DNA of 55,324 nucleotides, from contig URSC01000016.1 in assembly GCA_900550465.1 (NCBI GenBank), positions 1 to 55,324 of the forward strand, in the 5' to 3' direction. The translations under genes were made by a program, and so were the position numbers. The stretch's first letter is position 1, and each line of letters starts with the position of its first letter. Below, one piece after another: positions 46,190 to 53,598 of this stretch. The notes under the pieces were generated by a model. That model made no database searches. It saw only the letters and a list, made by a program, of their open reading frames with translations, and was not told where the DNA came from. The stretch is from an uncultured Alistipes sp. GTDB lineage: Bacteria > Bacteroidota > Bacteroidia > Bacteroidales > UBA932.

Positions 46190-46930
46190 TCAGAAACAGA
46201 AACCAATTTTGATGGTGGGAGCGGCGAAGGCACTGTAGTTGTGGCTGTCGGAAGCCAGGGCACCGAGACCGGCCTGGGGCTGCACCATCGAGTAGCAGTA
46301 GGTGTAGGCGAAGGGATCCACCGAGGCTCCGATGAAGAAGGCCTCCGTGAAGTAGTAGTCCACTCCGACAGTCACAGCACCGCGGATGTTGAAGGCCTCT
46401 CCCGCGGACTGGCCCATCCATGTCTCGTCGTCCTTGAAGGCGATGTCCTGACCGTAGGCGTATCCGGCCTTGATTCCCACATAGGGAAGGAGTCCGTCGA
46501 CTCCGGTGCGGAAGTAGCGGTCGAAGCCCAGGGAGACGTTGAACTGCATGGTGTTGCGGTTGACCACGGCGTCGTAGTCGGGGATGTCGCCCGTTTCCCA
46601 GTCGTCTCCGACGGCGAAACCCGGCACTCCGGGATACCCCGGTGTATTGGTGAAGCTGAATCCGCCGCCTACGTTGACGCGCCACAGGTCCACGAAGAAC
46701 CATCCGAGCTCGACGCCTATCCCCAGGGACTTGTCGTTCCAGTTGGTGGACGGCGCGGCGATGGAGTAGTTTCTCGAGTTGCCCGGCTGCGCCTCCTGCA
46801 TCACGCTGGCGTTGTAGCCCGCGGTCACGGCGAAGGTGAGGTCGTTTTGGTTGGCGCCCCTCTCCTGTGCCCGGGCCGCGGTGCCGGCCAGCAGCAGGAC
46901 GGCGGTCAGCATGGTTAATACTCTTTTCAT
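46190..46930 (-). CDS. outer-membrane beta-barrel protein, cassette A
   Basis: A 246-residue protein with a signal ending ARAQ. The mature part shows alternating hydrophobic strands with aromatic girdles (FAVTAGYNASV, LGIGVELGWFFVDLWRVNVGGG, NVSLGFDRYF, VGVDYYF) and ends in a strand with C-terminal phenylalanine (IKIGFCF). This fits a small porin-like barrel of about eight strands. It follows the cassette A lipoprotein by 35 bases and precedes a terminator. It is identical to the cassette B protein. Function unknown; probably an anchor or partner for the lipoprotein. Confidence 0.85.
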   Translation of the reverse strand: MKRVLTMLTAVLLLAGTAARAQERGANQNDLTFAVTAGYNASVMQEAQPGNSRNYSIAAPSTNWNDKSLGIGVELGWFFVDLWRVNVGGGFSFTNTPGYPGVPGFAVGDDWETGDIPDYDAVVNRNTMQFNVSLGFDRYFRTGVDGLLPYVGIKAGYAYGQDIAFKDDETWMGQSAGEAFNIRGAVTVGVDYYFTEAFFIGASVDPFAYTYCYSMVQPQAGLGALASDSHNYSAFAAPTIKIGFCF

Positions 46931-46965
46931 TGCATTCAGTTTAAAGTTTCACTTTTGCTTCATGA

Positions 46966-48636
46966 TTACTCCACGGGAGTGCTCTCACCGGCGAGGGCTG
47001 CGTCGAGGGCTGCCTTGGCAAGGGCTACGATCTCCTCCTGGAGGGCGATCTGTTCGGTGAGGTTGGCAATATAGTTGTTAACCTGCTCAAGCAAGATGGC
47101 ATAGAAATTCTGGCCATTGCCACTTATATTGAAACCTACTAGATAACCGTTGTCGTACTGCCAATTAATTGTTACGTTTCCAGCCAGGTCCTCGATGTTT
47201 TTCTCCCATGATGCGATATTTTGTTCAAGCTGAAGAATCTCTTGCTCCATGTCCTTGCTATTTTGCTTGATTTTCTCTGCGACGTCCTTCTGCCCAGAAA
47301 CCTCTATATAATTGTCATTAGCCTCATCATGTGCAGCACATGCGTCGAAGTATGCCACGAGCACCTCATTTTCACCTAGGGCGTTGATCTCCGCTTCGTA
47401 AGCTTTGTAAGCCTCTCCGCCTACAGCAACCTCATCGGCCAGTCTATCGAATGTGCTCTGTGCCTTGAGTGCGTTGTTTAGTTTCTCCTGAGCATCGGCA
47501 AGATCCCTTTCTGCGATGTTCACATTTTTCTGTGCATCAATGATCGCCTGTTCGTCATCTCCTTTCTGTGCGGTTACAAGTGCATCCTTTGCGTTTTTGA
47601 GTGCCTCTTCTGCATTTTCTACGCCAGCATACAGATTTGTTGCCGCTATGGGACTTGTCTGAGACTCCACTGAGGGCACGCCAATAGATTCCTTAATGTC
47701 AAGTCTGGTCTGAAGAATGCTTTCAGGAGTAATCGCATATATGCCGATAGTAATAGCATTTACATAATTGGCTGTTTGATTGAAATCCGTGTTGCCGGTT
47801 TCCTCTTCAAAACGATCATCGTTGAATGTCACGGTCGTGGGTTCCATATAGGAAACCTGCGTTATTGGTTCAGTGCCAAAAACATCTAAAGGATTTTGGG
47901 AAAGTTTATAAAGGCTGTCCATAGCGATCAGCATTCTGTGACTTTCCTTGTCGACGGTAGGAGTGTAACTAGAAGGATTGTAATCACCATAAGGCTTGAG
48001 CAACTCATCTTTGGCTGACAATGCCTCGAATCTTGCCGCATTCGCCTTAAGTAGCTCGTTGCTTGCCATTTCTTGTTCCACCGTAAGTCTATCTGCCTCA
48101 GCTACAAGTTCATCGTAACTGAACTCCTGGTATTTCTGATAGGCCTCCAACTTTACCTTTGCTCTTTCAATATTATTTTGATAAGTAGCTACCTGTGCTG
48201 CGACACTCTGCTCCATAGTTATTAATTGATTCTCGTACTGTGCCAGAAGTGCGTTCTGCTGATTGAGTTGTGACTTTAAATCATTCAGTTCACGCACTTC
48301 CCACATATAGGCATTGTACAAATTGAGGACATTCTGATTTGCTGCATTCTCCATATTATACTGAAGTTGCTGCATCTGGTACTGCCAATTAAGCAAGTCG
48401 TACTGTTGCTGCAGCAGCAGCGCCTCTATCTCAGCGGCAGAAGTAGCGCGATCGATAGCAGCCTGAATCGAGTCCTGCTGAGCCTGATACTGCGCCTGCT
48501 GAGCCAGTGCCTGGAGCCGGGCCAGCTTAGCCTCGCGCATCGCGGTGACCGTTGCGGATTCCTGTGTCTCTACGCAGGAAGTAGTGAGAAGCGCCGCGCC
48601 GAAAAGGCCGGCGACGATAATTAAAACTTTTTTCAT
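46966..48636 (-). CDS. coiled-coil lipoprotein, cassette A
   Basis: A 556-residue protein. The lipoprotein signal ends TTSC (Cys21), followed by the family motif VETQESATVTAMREAKLA. Long helical stretches rich in Gln, Ala, Glu and Lys (about 40-190 and 320-450) predict coiled coils; a more globular part with aromatic and Pro/Thr residues lies between (about 195-310). The C-terminus AKAALDAALAGESTPVE is shared with paralogues B and C. Base composition in the core is more AT-rich than the neighbouring genes. Likely a long fibrous surface or periplasm-spanning protein; function unknown. Confidence 0.85.
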   Translation of the reverse strand: MKKVLIIVAGLFGAALLTTSCVETQESATVTAMREAKLARLQALAQQAQYQAQQDSIQAAIDRATSAAEIEALLLQQQYDLLNWQYQMQQLQYNMENAANQNVLNLYNAYMWEVRELNDLKSQLNQQNALLAQYENQLITMEQSVAAQVATYQNNIERAKVKLEAYQKYQEFSYDELVAEADRLTVEQEMASNELLKANAARFEALSAKDELLKPYGDYNPSSYTPTVDKESHRMLIAMDSLYKLSQNPLDVFGTEPITQVSYMEPTTVTFNDDRFEEETGNTDFNQTANYVNAITIGIYAITPESILQTRLDIKESIGVPSVESQTSPIAATNLYAGVENAEEALKNAKDALVTAQKGDDEQAIIDAQKNVNIAERDLADAQEKLNNALKAQSTFDRLADEVAVGGEAYKAYEAEINALGENEVLVAYFDACAAHDEANDNYIEVSGQKDVAEKIKQNSKDMEQEILQLEQNIASWEKNIEDLAGNVTINWQYDNGYLVGFNISGNGQNFYAILLEQVNNYIANLTEQIALQEEIVALAKAALDAALAGESTPVE

Positions 48637-48688
48637 AAATTTTAGTTTTTAGTGAGTAATGTAAGTTTTATGGTTATTTTTATTCGAA
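48615..48688 (-). repeat. 74-bp shared leader block, copy A
   Basis: 52 bases before the ATG plus the first 22 bases of the lipoprotein gene are identical to 51699-51772 and, inverted, to 53525-53598. It is AT-rich with no consensus promoter inside, so it is mostly untranslated leader. A and B remain alike for a further stretch of about 35 bases upstream. Confidence 0.9.
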
Positions 48689-48774
48689 GGTTAATTCTTT
48701 AGGTCAAACGAGATTATGTCGTGGAGCAACTTGTACTGATAACACATTGACAATATGTAAATTAAACAAACCAT

Positions 48775-48814
48775 CCGCTCCCCAGCGCCCTTCAGAACAG
48801 GCACTGGGGAGCGG
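48775..48814. other. strong hairpin between cassette A leader and the gene remnant
   Basis: Perfect 11-bp stem CCGCTCCCCAG / CTGGGGAGCGG with an 18-base loop. It lies in an extra block of about 125 bases that cassette B lacks at the same place. On the minus strand it is followed by ATGGTTTGTTTAA, a weak T tract. It could be a terminator, an attenuator or a mobile-repeat scar. Confidence 0.6.
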
Positions 48815-48848
48815 ACAACATCCATAATACATTGATTTCATGGGAGTA

Positions 48849-49060
48849 TCTGTCCGGCTGCGCTCCCCGAAGTCAATTCGTTCGACCACAGAGCAGTAGA
48901 CGGCTCCTATTTTGAATCAATTTTGTGTTTAAATAAAAACTCGATACAATGAAAACAGAGAGGGCTCACGATGATACCTATAATAAAGAGACAGCAGGAG
49001 TTGCTGCATATAAAAGAAGACGATGAGGTATCAGAATTTCTTAAGATTATTGACTGCTGA
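48849..49060 (+). pseudogene. remnant of the putAbiC-like gene start, with two tiny reading frames
   Basis: Bases 48849-48955 resemble the region just before and at the start of the gene at 51901: shared pieces include GAAGTCAATTCGT, TCCTATTTTGAAT and GATAC-ATGAAAAC. After ATGAAAAC at 48949 the similarity ends. The frame from 48949 stops after 25 codons, and another from 48971 gives 29 residues (MIPIIKRQQELLHIKEDDEV and so on) to 49060. Best read as a broken copy left when cassettes A and B duplicated. Confidence 0.6.
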
Positions 49061-49102
49061 TTGCAAATGGGCGCCTTGTTGATGAAAACAAACAAGAAAG
49101 AG

Positions 49103-49132
49103 GCCGTACCTAAATTCACATTCGGGTACGGC
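49103..49132 (-). terminator. terminator of cassette B
   Basis: Same hairpin as at 46110-46139 (GCCGTACC / GGTACGGC), followed on the minus strand by TCTTTCTTG. Confidence 0.75.
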
Positions 49133-49182
49133 CTCGGAACTAACACATCATTTTATTTATTGATCAGACTGTGGTTGCTTTT

Positions 49183-49923
49183 TCAGAAACAGAAACCAAT
49201 TTTGATGGTGGGAGCGGCGAAGGCACTGTAGTTGTGGCTGTCGGAAGCCAGGGCACCGAGACCGGCCTGGGGCTGCACCATCGAGTAGCAGTAGGTGTAG
49301 GCGAAGGGATCCACCGAGGCTCCGATGAAGAAGGCCTCCGTGAAGTAGTAGTCCACTCCGACAGTCACAGCACCGCGGATGTTGAAGGCCTCTCCCGCGG
49401 ACTGGCCCATCCATGTCTCGTCGTCCTTGAAGGCGATGTCCTGACCGTAGGCGTATCCGGCCTTGATTCCCACATAGGGAAGGAGTCCGTCGACTCCGGT
49501 GCGGAAGTAGCGGTCGAAGCCCAGGGAGACGTTGAACTGCATGGTGTTGCGGTTGACCACGGCGTCGTAGTCGGGGATGTCGCCCGTTTCCCAGTCGTCT
49601 CCGACGGCGAAACCCGGCACTCCGGGATACCCCGGTGTATTGGTGAAGCTGAATCCGCCGCCTACGTTGACGCGCCACAGGTCCACGAAGAACCATCCGA
49701 GCTCGACGCCTATCCCCAGGGACTTGTCGTTCCAGTTGGTGGACGGCGCGGCGATGGAGTAGTTTCTCGAGTTGCCCGGCTGCGCCTCCTGCATCACGCT
49801 GGCGTTGTAGCCCGCGGTCACGGCGAAGGTGAGGTCGTTTTGGTTGGCGCCCCTCTCCTGTGCCCGGGCCGCGGTGCCGGCCAGCAGCAGGACGGCGGTC
49901 AGCATGGTTAATACTCTTTTCAT
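49183..49923 (-). CDS. outer-membrane beta-barrel protein, cassette B
   Basis: A 246-residue protein identical to the cassette A barrel (signal ending ARAQ, strand-rich body, C-terminal phenylalanine). The gap to the lipoprotein B stop is 27 bases, with a different junction sequence from A and C. Because the protein is the same while lipoproteins A and B differ, it must tolerate different partners or act independently. Confidence 0.85.
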   Translation of the reverse strand: MKRVLTMLTAVLLLAGTAARAQERGANQNDLTFAVTAGYNASVMQEAQPGNSRNYSIAAPSTNWNDKSLGIGVELGWFFVDLWRVNVGGGFSFTNTPGYPGVPGFAVGDDWETGDIPDYDAVVNRNTMQFNVSLGFDRYFRTGVDGLLPYVGIKAGYAYGQDIAFKDDETWMGQSAGEAFNIRGAVTVGVDYYFTEAFFIGASVDPFAYTYCYSMVQPQAGLGALASDSHNYSAFAAPTIKIGFCF

Positions 49924-49950
49924 TGCATTCAGTTTAAATTAATGTTCGGG

Positions 49951-51720
49951 TTACTCTGCAGACCCCTGCTCGTTGGAAAGGGCTGCATCCAGGGCTGCCT
50001 TGGCATCGGCTACTATCTGCTCCTGGATAGCTATCTGCTCCTCAAGCTGGGCTATCTTTTCTGTGAGGTAGTTGACCACAAACTGGGCGGCCACCTCATT
50101 GGTACTGAGATCTCCGGGATCATCGGGGTTAAAGTTGCTGCTGATTTGAGACAGCTCCTCGATGGCGGCCTGAGCAGATGCGATAATTTTCTCCTGGTAG
50201 TCTATAAGGGCCTGTACATCTATAAGACCGGTTTCATAGGGAACGAATACCCAATTATAATCATAGTAACCATCATCGTCAAGGTCAAGGTGATTTCCAT
50301 TCTTATCTAAGACGGGCTCTTGATCCCAATAACCACCTGATTGGTAAAGCATGTCATATAATACATCATTCTGAGCAATCAGTTCTGCATATACCCTGCT
50401 GGCATTCTCATAGTTCACGCAGGCATTGAAGTAGTCGACTACCAACTCGTTCTCATCCAGAGTATTGAGCTCTGCCTGATATGCATCGTTGGCATCCTCA
50501 AGGTCTGCGTATAGTTCGGGCAGCCATTTAAGATTGTTTTCAATCTCGGCAAGTTCGCTCTGCAAAGTGAGAAGATCTGCCTGGGCATCAGCGATAGCCT
50601 CTTTCAGCAAGGCAATCTGCTGCTCGTCCTGACTGGCCGCAGGTGTGCTTTCCTCATATTGTTCAAGAGCATCTTCGGCATTCTCGAGAGTTAAATATGC
50701 ACCTGTTGCTGTAACAGGAGGAGTGGCTGTAGCGTTGGAAGGCACACCTATCTCACCGGCAACTCTTGCAGAGTCTGATTTCAAAGCAGTGACAGCAGAC
50801 TCGTAGTCGGAATAGTTAATATAGTAAATCGGGAAAGAAAGAGTACGGGTATAAGTCTCAGTTGCATATACCAGCCTGTCAGTAGAGTCAGCGATACTGA
50901 AGTAATTACTGGAGGGCTTCAGGCTGAACTCAGTTAACAGCGTGTCGAGTATCTTGTACACGGCGTCCAAAGTGGCTACGGTATTTTCCTTGCGGTTGAT
51001 ATCAGTAATATTGTGGTTCATCTGATCTACTATCAGCTCGAGCGTATAATTCTTTTCAATCCAGTTATGTGCATCAGTCAGAGCTTGCTGCCTGAGCTGG
51101 CCTTTGGCAAATTTGTCGCTGTAGGCTATTGTTAGCTGAGGCCCGAGGGCATCGTACTCTGCCTGGATGTCAGCACGGTCCACTCCTGCATAAGCATTAT
51201 ACGCATCGATTTTGGCCTGAGCATCCTCGATAATCTTGTTCTGTATGGCTGTCTCCTGAACCACGAATGTCTGAGCCTCGAGCAGGTCGGCATTTGCCAT
51301 GGAGAGGTTGACCTGTGCACTGAACAGGTCTGCCTTGAGATCGTTAAGGTCGCCTATGGCATTACTGTAGTTTGTGTACAGATTATTGATGTGAGCATTC
51401 GCATTGCCTATCATCTCATTCTGCTTCTGCTGCATCTGATACTGCCAGTTGAGCAGGTCATACTGATACTGCGCCAGAAGTGCCTCGAGCTCAGCGGCAG
51501 AAGCTCCTTCCTTGATAGCAAAGTCTATGGAGTCCTTCATTGCCTGCCAGCGGGCCTGGTCGGCCATTGCCTGTGCCTGATCGGCCAATGCCTGAAGCTG
51601 GGCTACCTTGGCCTCGCGCAGAGCGGTGACCGATGCGGATTCGTTTGTCTCGACGCATGAAGTCATCGAGAATGTCGCTGCGACAGCAGCGGCGGCGGCG
51701 ATAATTAAAACTTTTTTCAT
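49951..51720 (-). CDS. coiled-coil lipoprotein, cassette B
   Basis: A 589-residue paralogue of lipoproteins A and C. The signal (alanine-rich, different from A and C) ends MTSC (Cys22), then VETNESASVTALREAKVAQL. Coiled-coil helices are predicted over about 40-210 and 340-420; a middle region has many Tyr/Ser/Asp (about 260-330), and an extra acidic insert (near 475-495) has DKNGNHLDLDDDGYYDYNW, resembling a calcium-binding or thrombospondin-like loop. C-terminus AKAALDAALSNEQGSAE. Function unknown. Confidence 0.85.
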   Translation of the reverse strand: MKKVLIIAAAAAVAATFSMTSCVETNESASVTALREAKVAQLQALADQAQAMADQARWQAMKDSIDFAIKEGASAAELEALLAQYQYDLLNWQYQMQQKQNEMIGNANAHINNLYTNYSNAIGDLNDLKADLFSAQVNLSMANADLLEAQTFVVQETAIQNKIIEDAQAKIDAYNAYAGVDRADIQAEYDALGPQLTIAYSDKFAKGQLRQQALTDAHNWIEKNYTLELIVDQMNHNITDINRKENTVATLDAVYKILDTLLTEFSLKPSSNYFSIADSTDRLVYATETYTRTLSFPIYYINYSDYESAVTALKSDSARVAGEIGVPSNATATPPVTATGAYLTLENAEDALEQYEESTPAASQDEQQIALLKEAIADAQADLLTLQSELAEIENNLKWLPELYADLEDANDAYQAELNTLDENELVVDYFNACVNYENASRVYAELIAQNDVLYDMLYQSGGYWDQEPVLDKNGNHLDLDDDGYYDYNWVFVPYETGLIDVQALIDYQEKIIASAQAAIEELSQISSNFNPDDPGDLSTNEVAAQFVVNYLTEKIAQLEEQIAIQEQIVADAKAALDAALSNEQGSAE

Positions 51721-51772
51721 AAATTTTAGTTTTTAGTGAGTAATGTAAGTTTTATGGTTATTTTTATTCGAA
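51699..51772 (-). repeat. 74-bp shared leader block, copy B
   Basis: Identical to the copy A block and inverted relative to copy C. The coding part ends at ATTATCG, after which the signal peptide of B departs from A and C. Confidence 0.9.
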
Positions 51773-51868
51773 GGTTAATTCTTTAGGGCAACGAGATTAT
51801 GTCGTGGAGCGCTCCCTGAAGTCAATTCGTAAGTTCAAAGAAGCGGTAGACAGAGTCCTATTTTGAAT

Positions 51869-51876
51869 TAACTTTG
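51869..51876 (+). promoter_or_regulatory. -7 element for the putAbiC-like gene
   Basis: TAACTTTG matches the consensus 24 bases before the ATG at 51901. The corresponding position beside cassette A is CAATTTTG, which no longer fits, consistent with decay of that copy. Confidence 0.5.
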
Positions 51877-51900
51877 TACCGCAAATCAAAGCTTGATACG

Positions 51901-52674
51901 ATGAAAACTAACTATTTTTTACTGATAGCCCTTCTGGTATTTCTGGTTTATATGGCGGTCATCCTGGTACTTCCGCCCACTCTGATTGAACATCTGGTCA
52001 GCGACTACAGCGATACGGGACAGATCGGTGATACCGTCGGAGGACTTCTTGGTCCTCTTATCGCAATCGGTGCCGCCGCCTTGACCTTCGCCGCATTCTG
52101 CAGTCAGATAGCGGCGAACAGAATTCAGCGCAGCGACCTGCAGAAAGAGCGTTTCGAGAACAACTTTTTCAACCTTATCGACCTGCTCAACAGACTGACA
52201 TGCGACACGCGTATAAGAGAGAAAAAAGAGATTAATGTCGGTAAGCAGGCATACCATTTCATGTTTTATGAATATAAGGCGATAGTTTTCAAACTGCATC
52301 TTAACCTTAGGTCCCAGAGTCTGTCAAACCAGCAGATCAACAAGATAGGTTATTCATTGTTCATAAATGGAGTGAGCAAGACATCTACAAAGCGCTTAAG
52401 GTACGATAACGATATACTGAACACCGGAACCATATCGGACATCAATGACATGCTGTGGAATGAAAGATACATCCTTCAGAAAGGGACTCCCGTAAAATAT
52501 CTGATGGATTATGCTTTCCAGGCCATCACGCTGTATGACGGGCACAGGTTGTATCTGGTTCCTTTTTATAATAATGTATGTCTGATAGTAAAATACATCT
52601 ACGATACGATCCAGGGAAGTAAATATTGGAACAAGCGGACAAAAGAGATTGAGATAACCCGTTATCAGGACTGA
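51901..52674 (+). CDS. putAbiC-like membrane protein (candidate phage abortive infection)
   Basis: A 257-residue protein with a membrane helix at about 3-25, a second in GGLLGPLIAIGAAALTFAAF (about 48-67), then a charged helix and the FENNFFNLIDLL motif. Later GHRLYLVPFYNNVCLIVKYI occurs. This order resembles the putAbiC family (PF16872), where a helix pair precedes an F-E-x-x-F-F helix and a GH-x-Y-F-R-x-L region. It ends soon after, so the C-terminal part seen in longer members is missing. I start at the ATG; a TTG nine codons upstream lies on the promoter. It is divergent from cassette B. Role in defence is inferred only. Confidence 0.6.
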   Translation: MKTNYFLLIALLVFLVYMAVILVLPPTLIEHLVSDYSDTGQIGDTVGGLLGPLIAIGAAALTFAAFCSQIAANRIQRSDLQKERFENNFFNLIDLLNRLTCDTRIREKKEINVGKQAYHFMFYEYKAIVFKLHLNLRSQSLSNQQINKIGYSLFINGVSKTSTKRLRYDNDILNTGTISDINDMLWNERYILQKGTPVKYLMDYAFQAITLYDGHRLYLVPFYNNVCLIVKYIYDTIQGSKYWNKRTKEIEITRYQD

Positions 52675-52704
52675 ACTGCAGGGATAAAGAATTCATCGAT
52701 TCCA

Positions 52705-53295
52705 ATGAGATGCAAAAATTCATATAATATCCCCGGAATCGGAGATGTCCTTTTTATAAAAAGGTCCGGTGTCAGGCGGCTGCGCATATCCGTATCGCCC
52801 AGAAACGGGGTTGTGGTGACAATCCCGGCGCGTATGCCTGTCTCCGCGGCAATGGCATTTGTCGTAGAAAAGCGGGAATGGATCCTCCGCGCACTCCGGC
52901 GCCAGTCGGAAAGGATCAGGAATTCTGTTGAAAATGGGAAAATAGCGGGCGTTCCCTCTGATCCGTCAGAACTGGAGCGCATGCGTGAGACAGCGAGGGC
53001 AATCCTGGTTCCGAAGCTGGAAGCTGCGGCCCGGTGCCATGGCTTCGCCTATGGCCGGGTGGCCATAAAAAACAACGTCTCGAACTGGGGCTCATGCTCC
53101 GCCCTCGGCAACATCAACCTCAACATGCGCCTTATTCTGCTTCCGGAGCACCTGCAGGAATACGTCATCCTCCATGAACTGTGCCACCTCCGGCATCCGG
53201 ACCACGGACCGGGATTCCATGCCATGCTCGATTCACTGCTGGAAGGGTGCGAGAATGCTCTCAGGAGAGAACTTGCCGAATGGCGGATTGAGTAA
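52705..53295 (+). CDS. YgjP-type (DUF45) zinc metallopeptidase
   Basis: A 196-residue protein with the zincin motif HELCHLRHPDH (H157, E158, H161, likely third ligand H167) and the family's NWGSCSALGNINLN upstream. No signal peptide, so cytoplasmic. YgjP-like proteins are often near restriction-modification genes; here it follows the putAbiC-like gene by 30 bases and may share its transcript. Substrate unknown. Confidence 0.88.
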   Translation: MRCKNSYNIPGIGDVLFIKRSGVRRLRISVSPRNGVVVTIPARMPVSAAMAFVVEKREWILRALRRQSERIRNSVENGKIAGVPSDPSELERMRETARAILVPKLEAAARCHGFAYGRVAIKNNVSNWGSCSALGNINLNMRLILLPEHLQEYVILHELCHLRHPDHGPGFHAMLDSLLEGCENALRRELAEWRIE

Positions 53296-53343
53296 AGAAA
53301 AAACCAAGGTTTAAAATTTAGGGACCTTAAACGGCATTAGTGT

Positions 53344-53401
53344 TTTTCATTGTTTTTCGTGACAACAAATCTAGAAAATAATTTTCGAAAAACAATGAAA
53401 A
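53344..53401. repeat. 16-bp inverted repeat upstream of cassette C
   Basis: TTTTCATTGTTTTTCG (53344-53359) and CGAAAAACAATGAAAA (53386-53401) are perfect reverse complements around a 26-base spacer. A smaller inverted repeat, ACGTTT-CCATC-AAACGT, is at 53484-53500. The 281-base gap between the metallopeptidase and lipoprotein C has no gene. The repeats could be operators, a terminator without U tract, or recombination sites. Confidence 0.75.
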
Positions 53402-53524
53402 TTATCACTTTTTTAACCAACGTTTAAACAGCAACTTCCATCTTATAGACAATTCGATGTAAGAATGTTGACTACAATTTGATACGTTTCCATCAAACGT
53501 CCCAAATGCGGTATGTTTTAAACG

Positions 53525-53598
53525 TTCGAATAAAAATAACCATAAAACTTACATTACTCACTAAAAACTAAAATTTATGAAAAAAGTTTTAATTATCG
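53525..53598 (+). repeat. 74-bp shared leader block, copy C
   Basis: Inverted copy of the A and B leader blocks. Upstream of 53525 the sequence is unrelated to A and B, so the promoter differs. Downstream, similarity to A continues through codon 39 with a single mismatch. Confidence 0.9.

Larger units (their letters stand above)
46110..46945 (-). repeat. 836-bp repeat, copy A (barrel gene plus terminator)
   Basis: Matches 49103-49938 without any difference that I could see, at a constant offset of 2993 bases. It covers the terminator, the whole barrel gene and 15 bases before its ATG. Identity stops abruptly at both ends. Confidence 0.9.
49103..49938 (-). repeat. 836-bp repeat, copy B (barrel gene plus terminator)
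   Basis: Apparently exact second copy of 46110-46945. The exact match across coding and non-coding bases contrasts with the strongly diverged lipoprotein genes beside it, indicating recent duplication or gene conversion. Confidence 0.9.

Noticed and set aside
46178..46918. 246-residue forward frame opposite the barrel gene, repeated at 49171-49911
   Set aside because: It is the exact antisense of the barrel gene, and its repetition follows from the DNA repeat alone.
53344..53401. Inverted repeat as a Bacteroides invertible promoter
   Set aside because: The 26-base spacer is too short to hold a whole promoter and contains no -7 consensus; kept only as an unexplained repeat.
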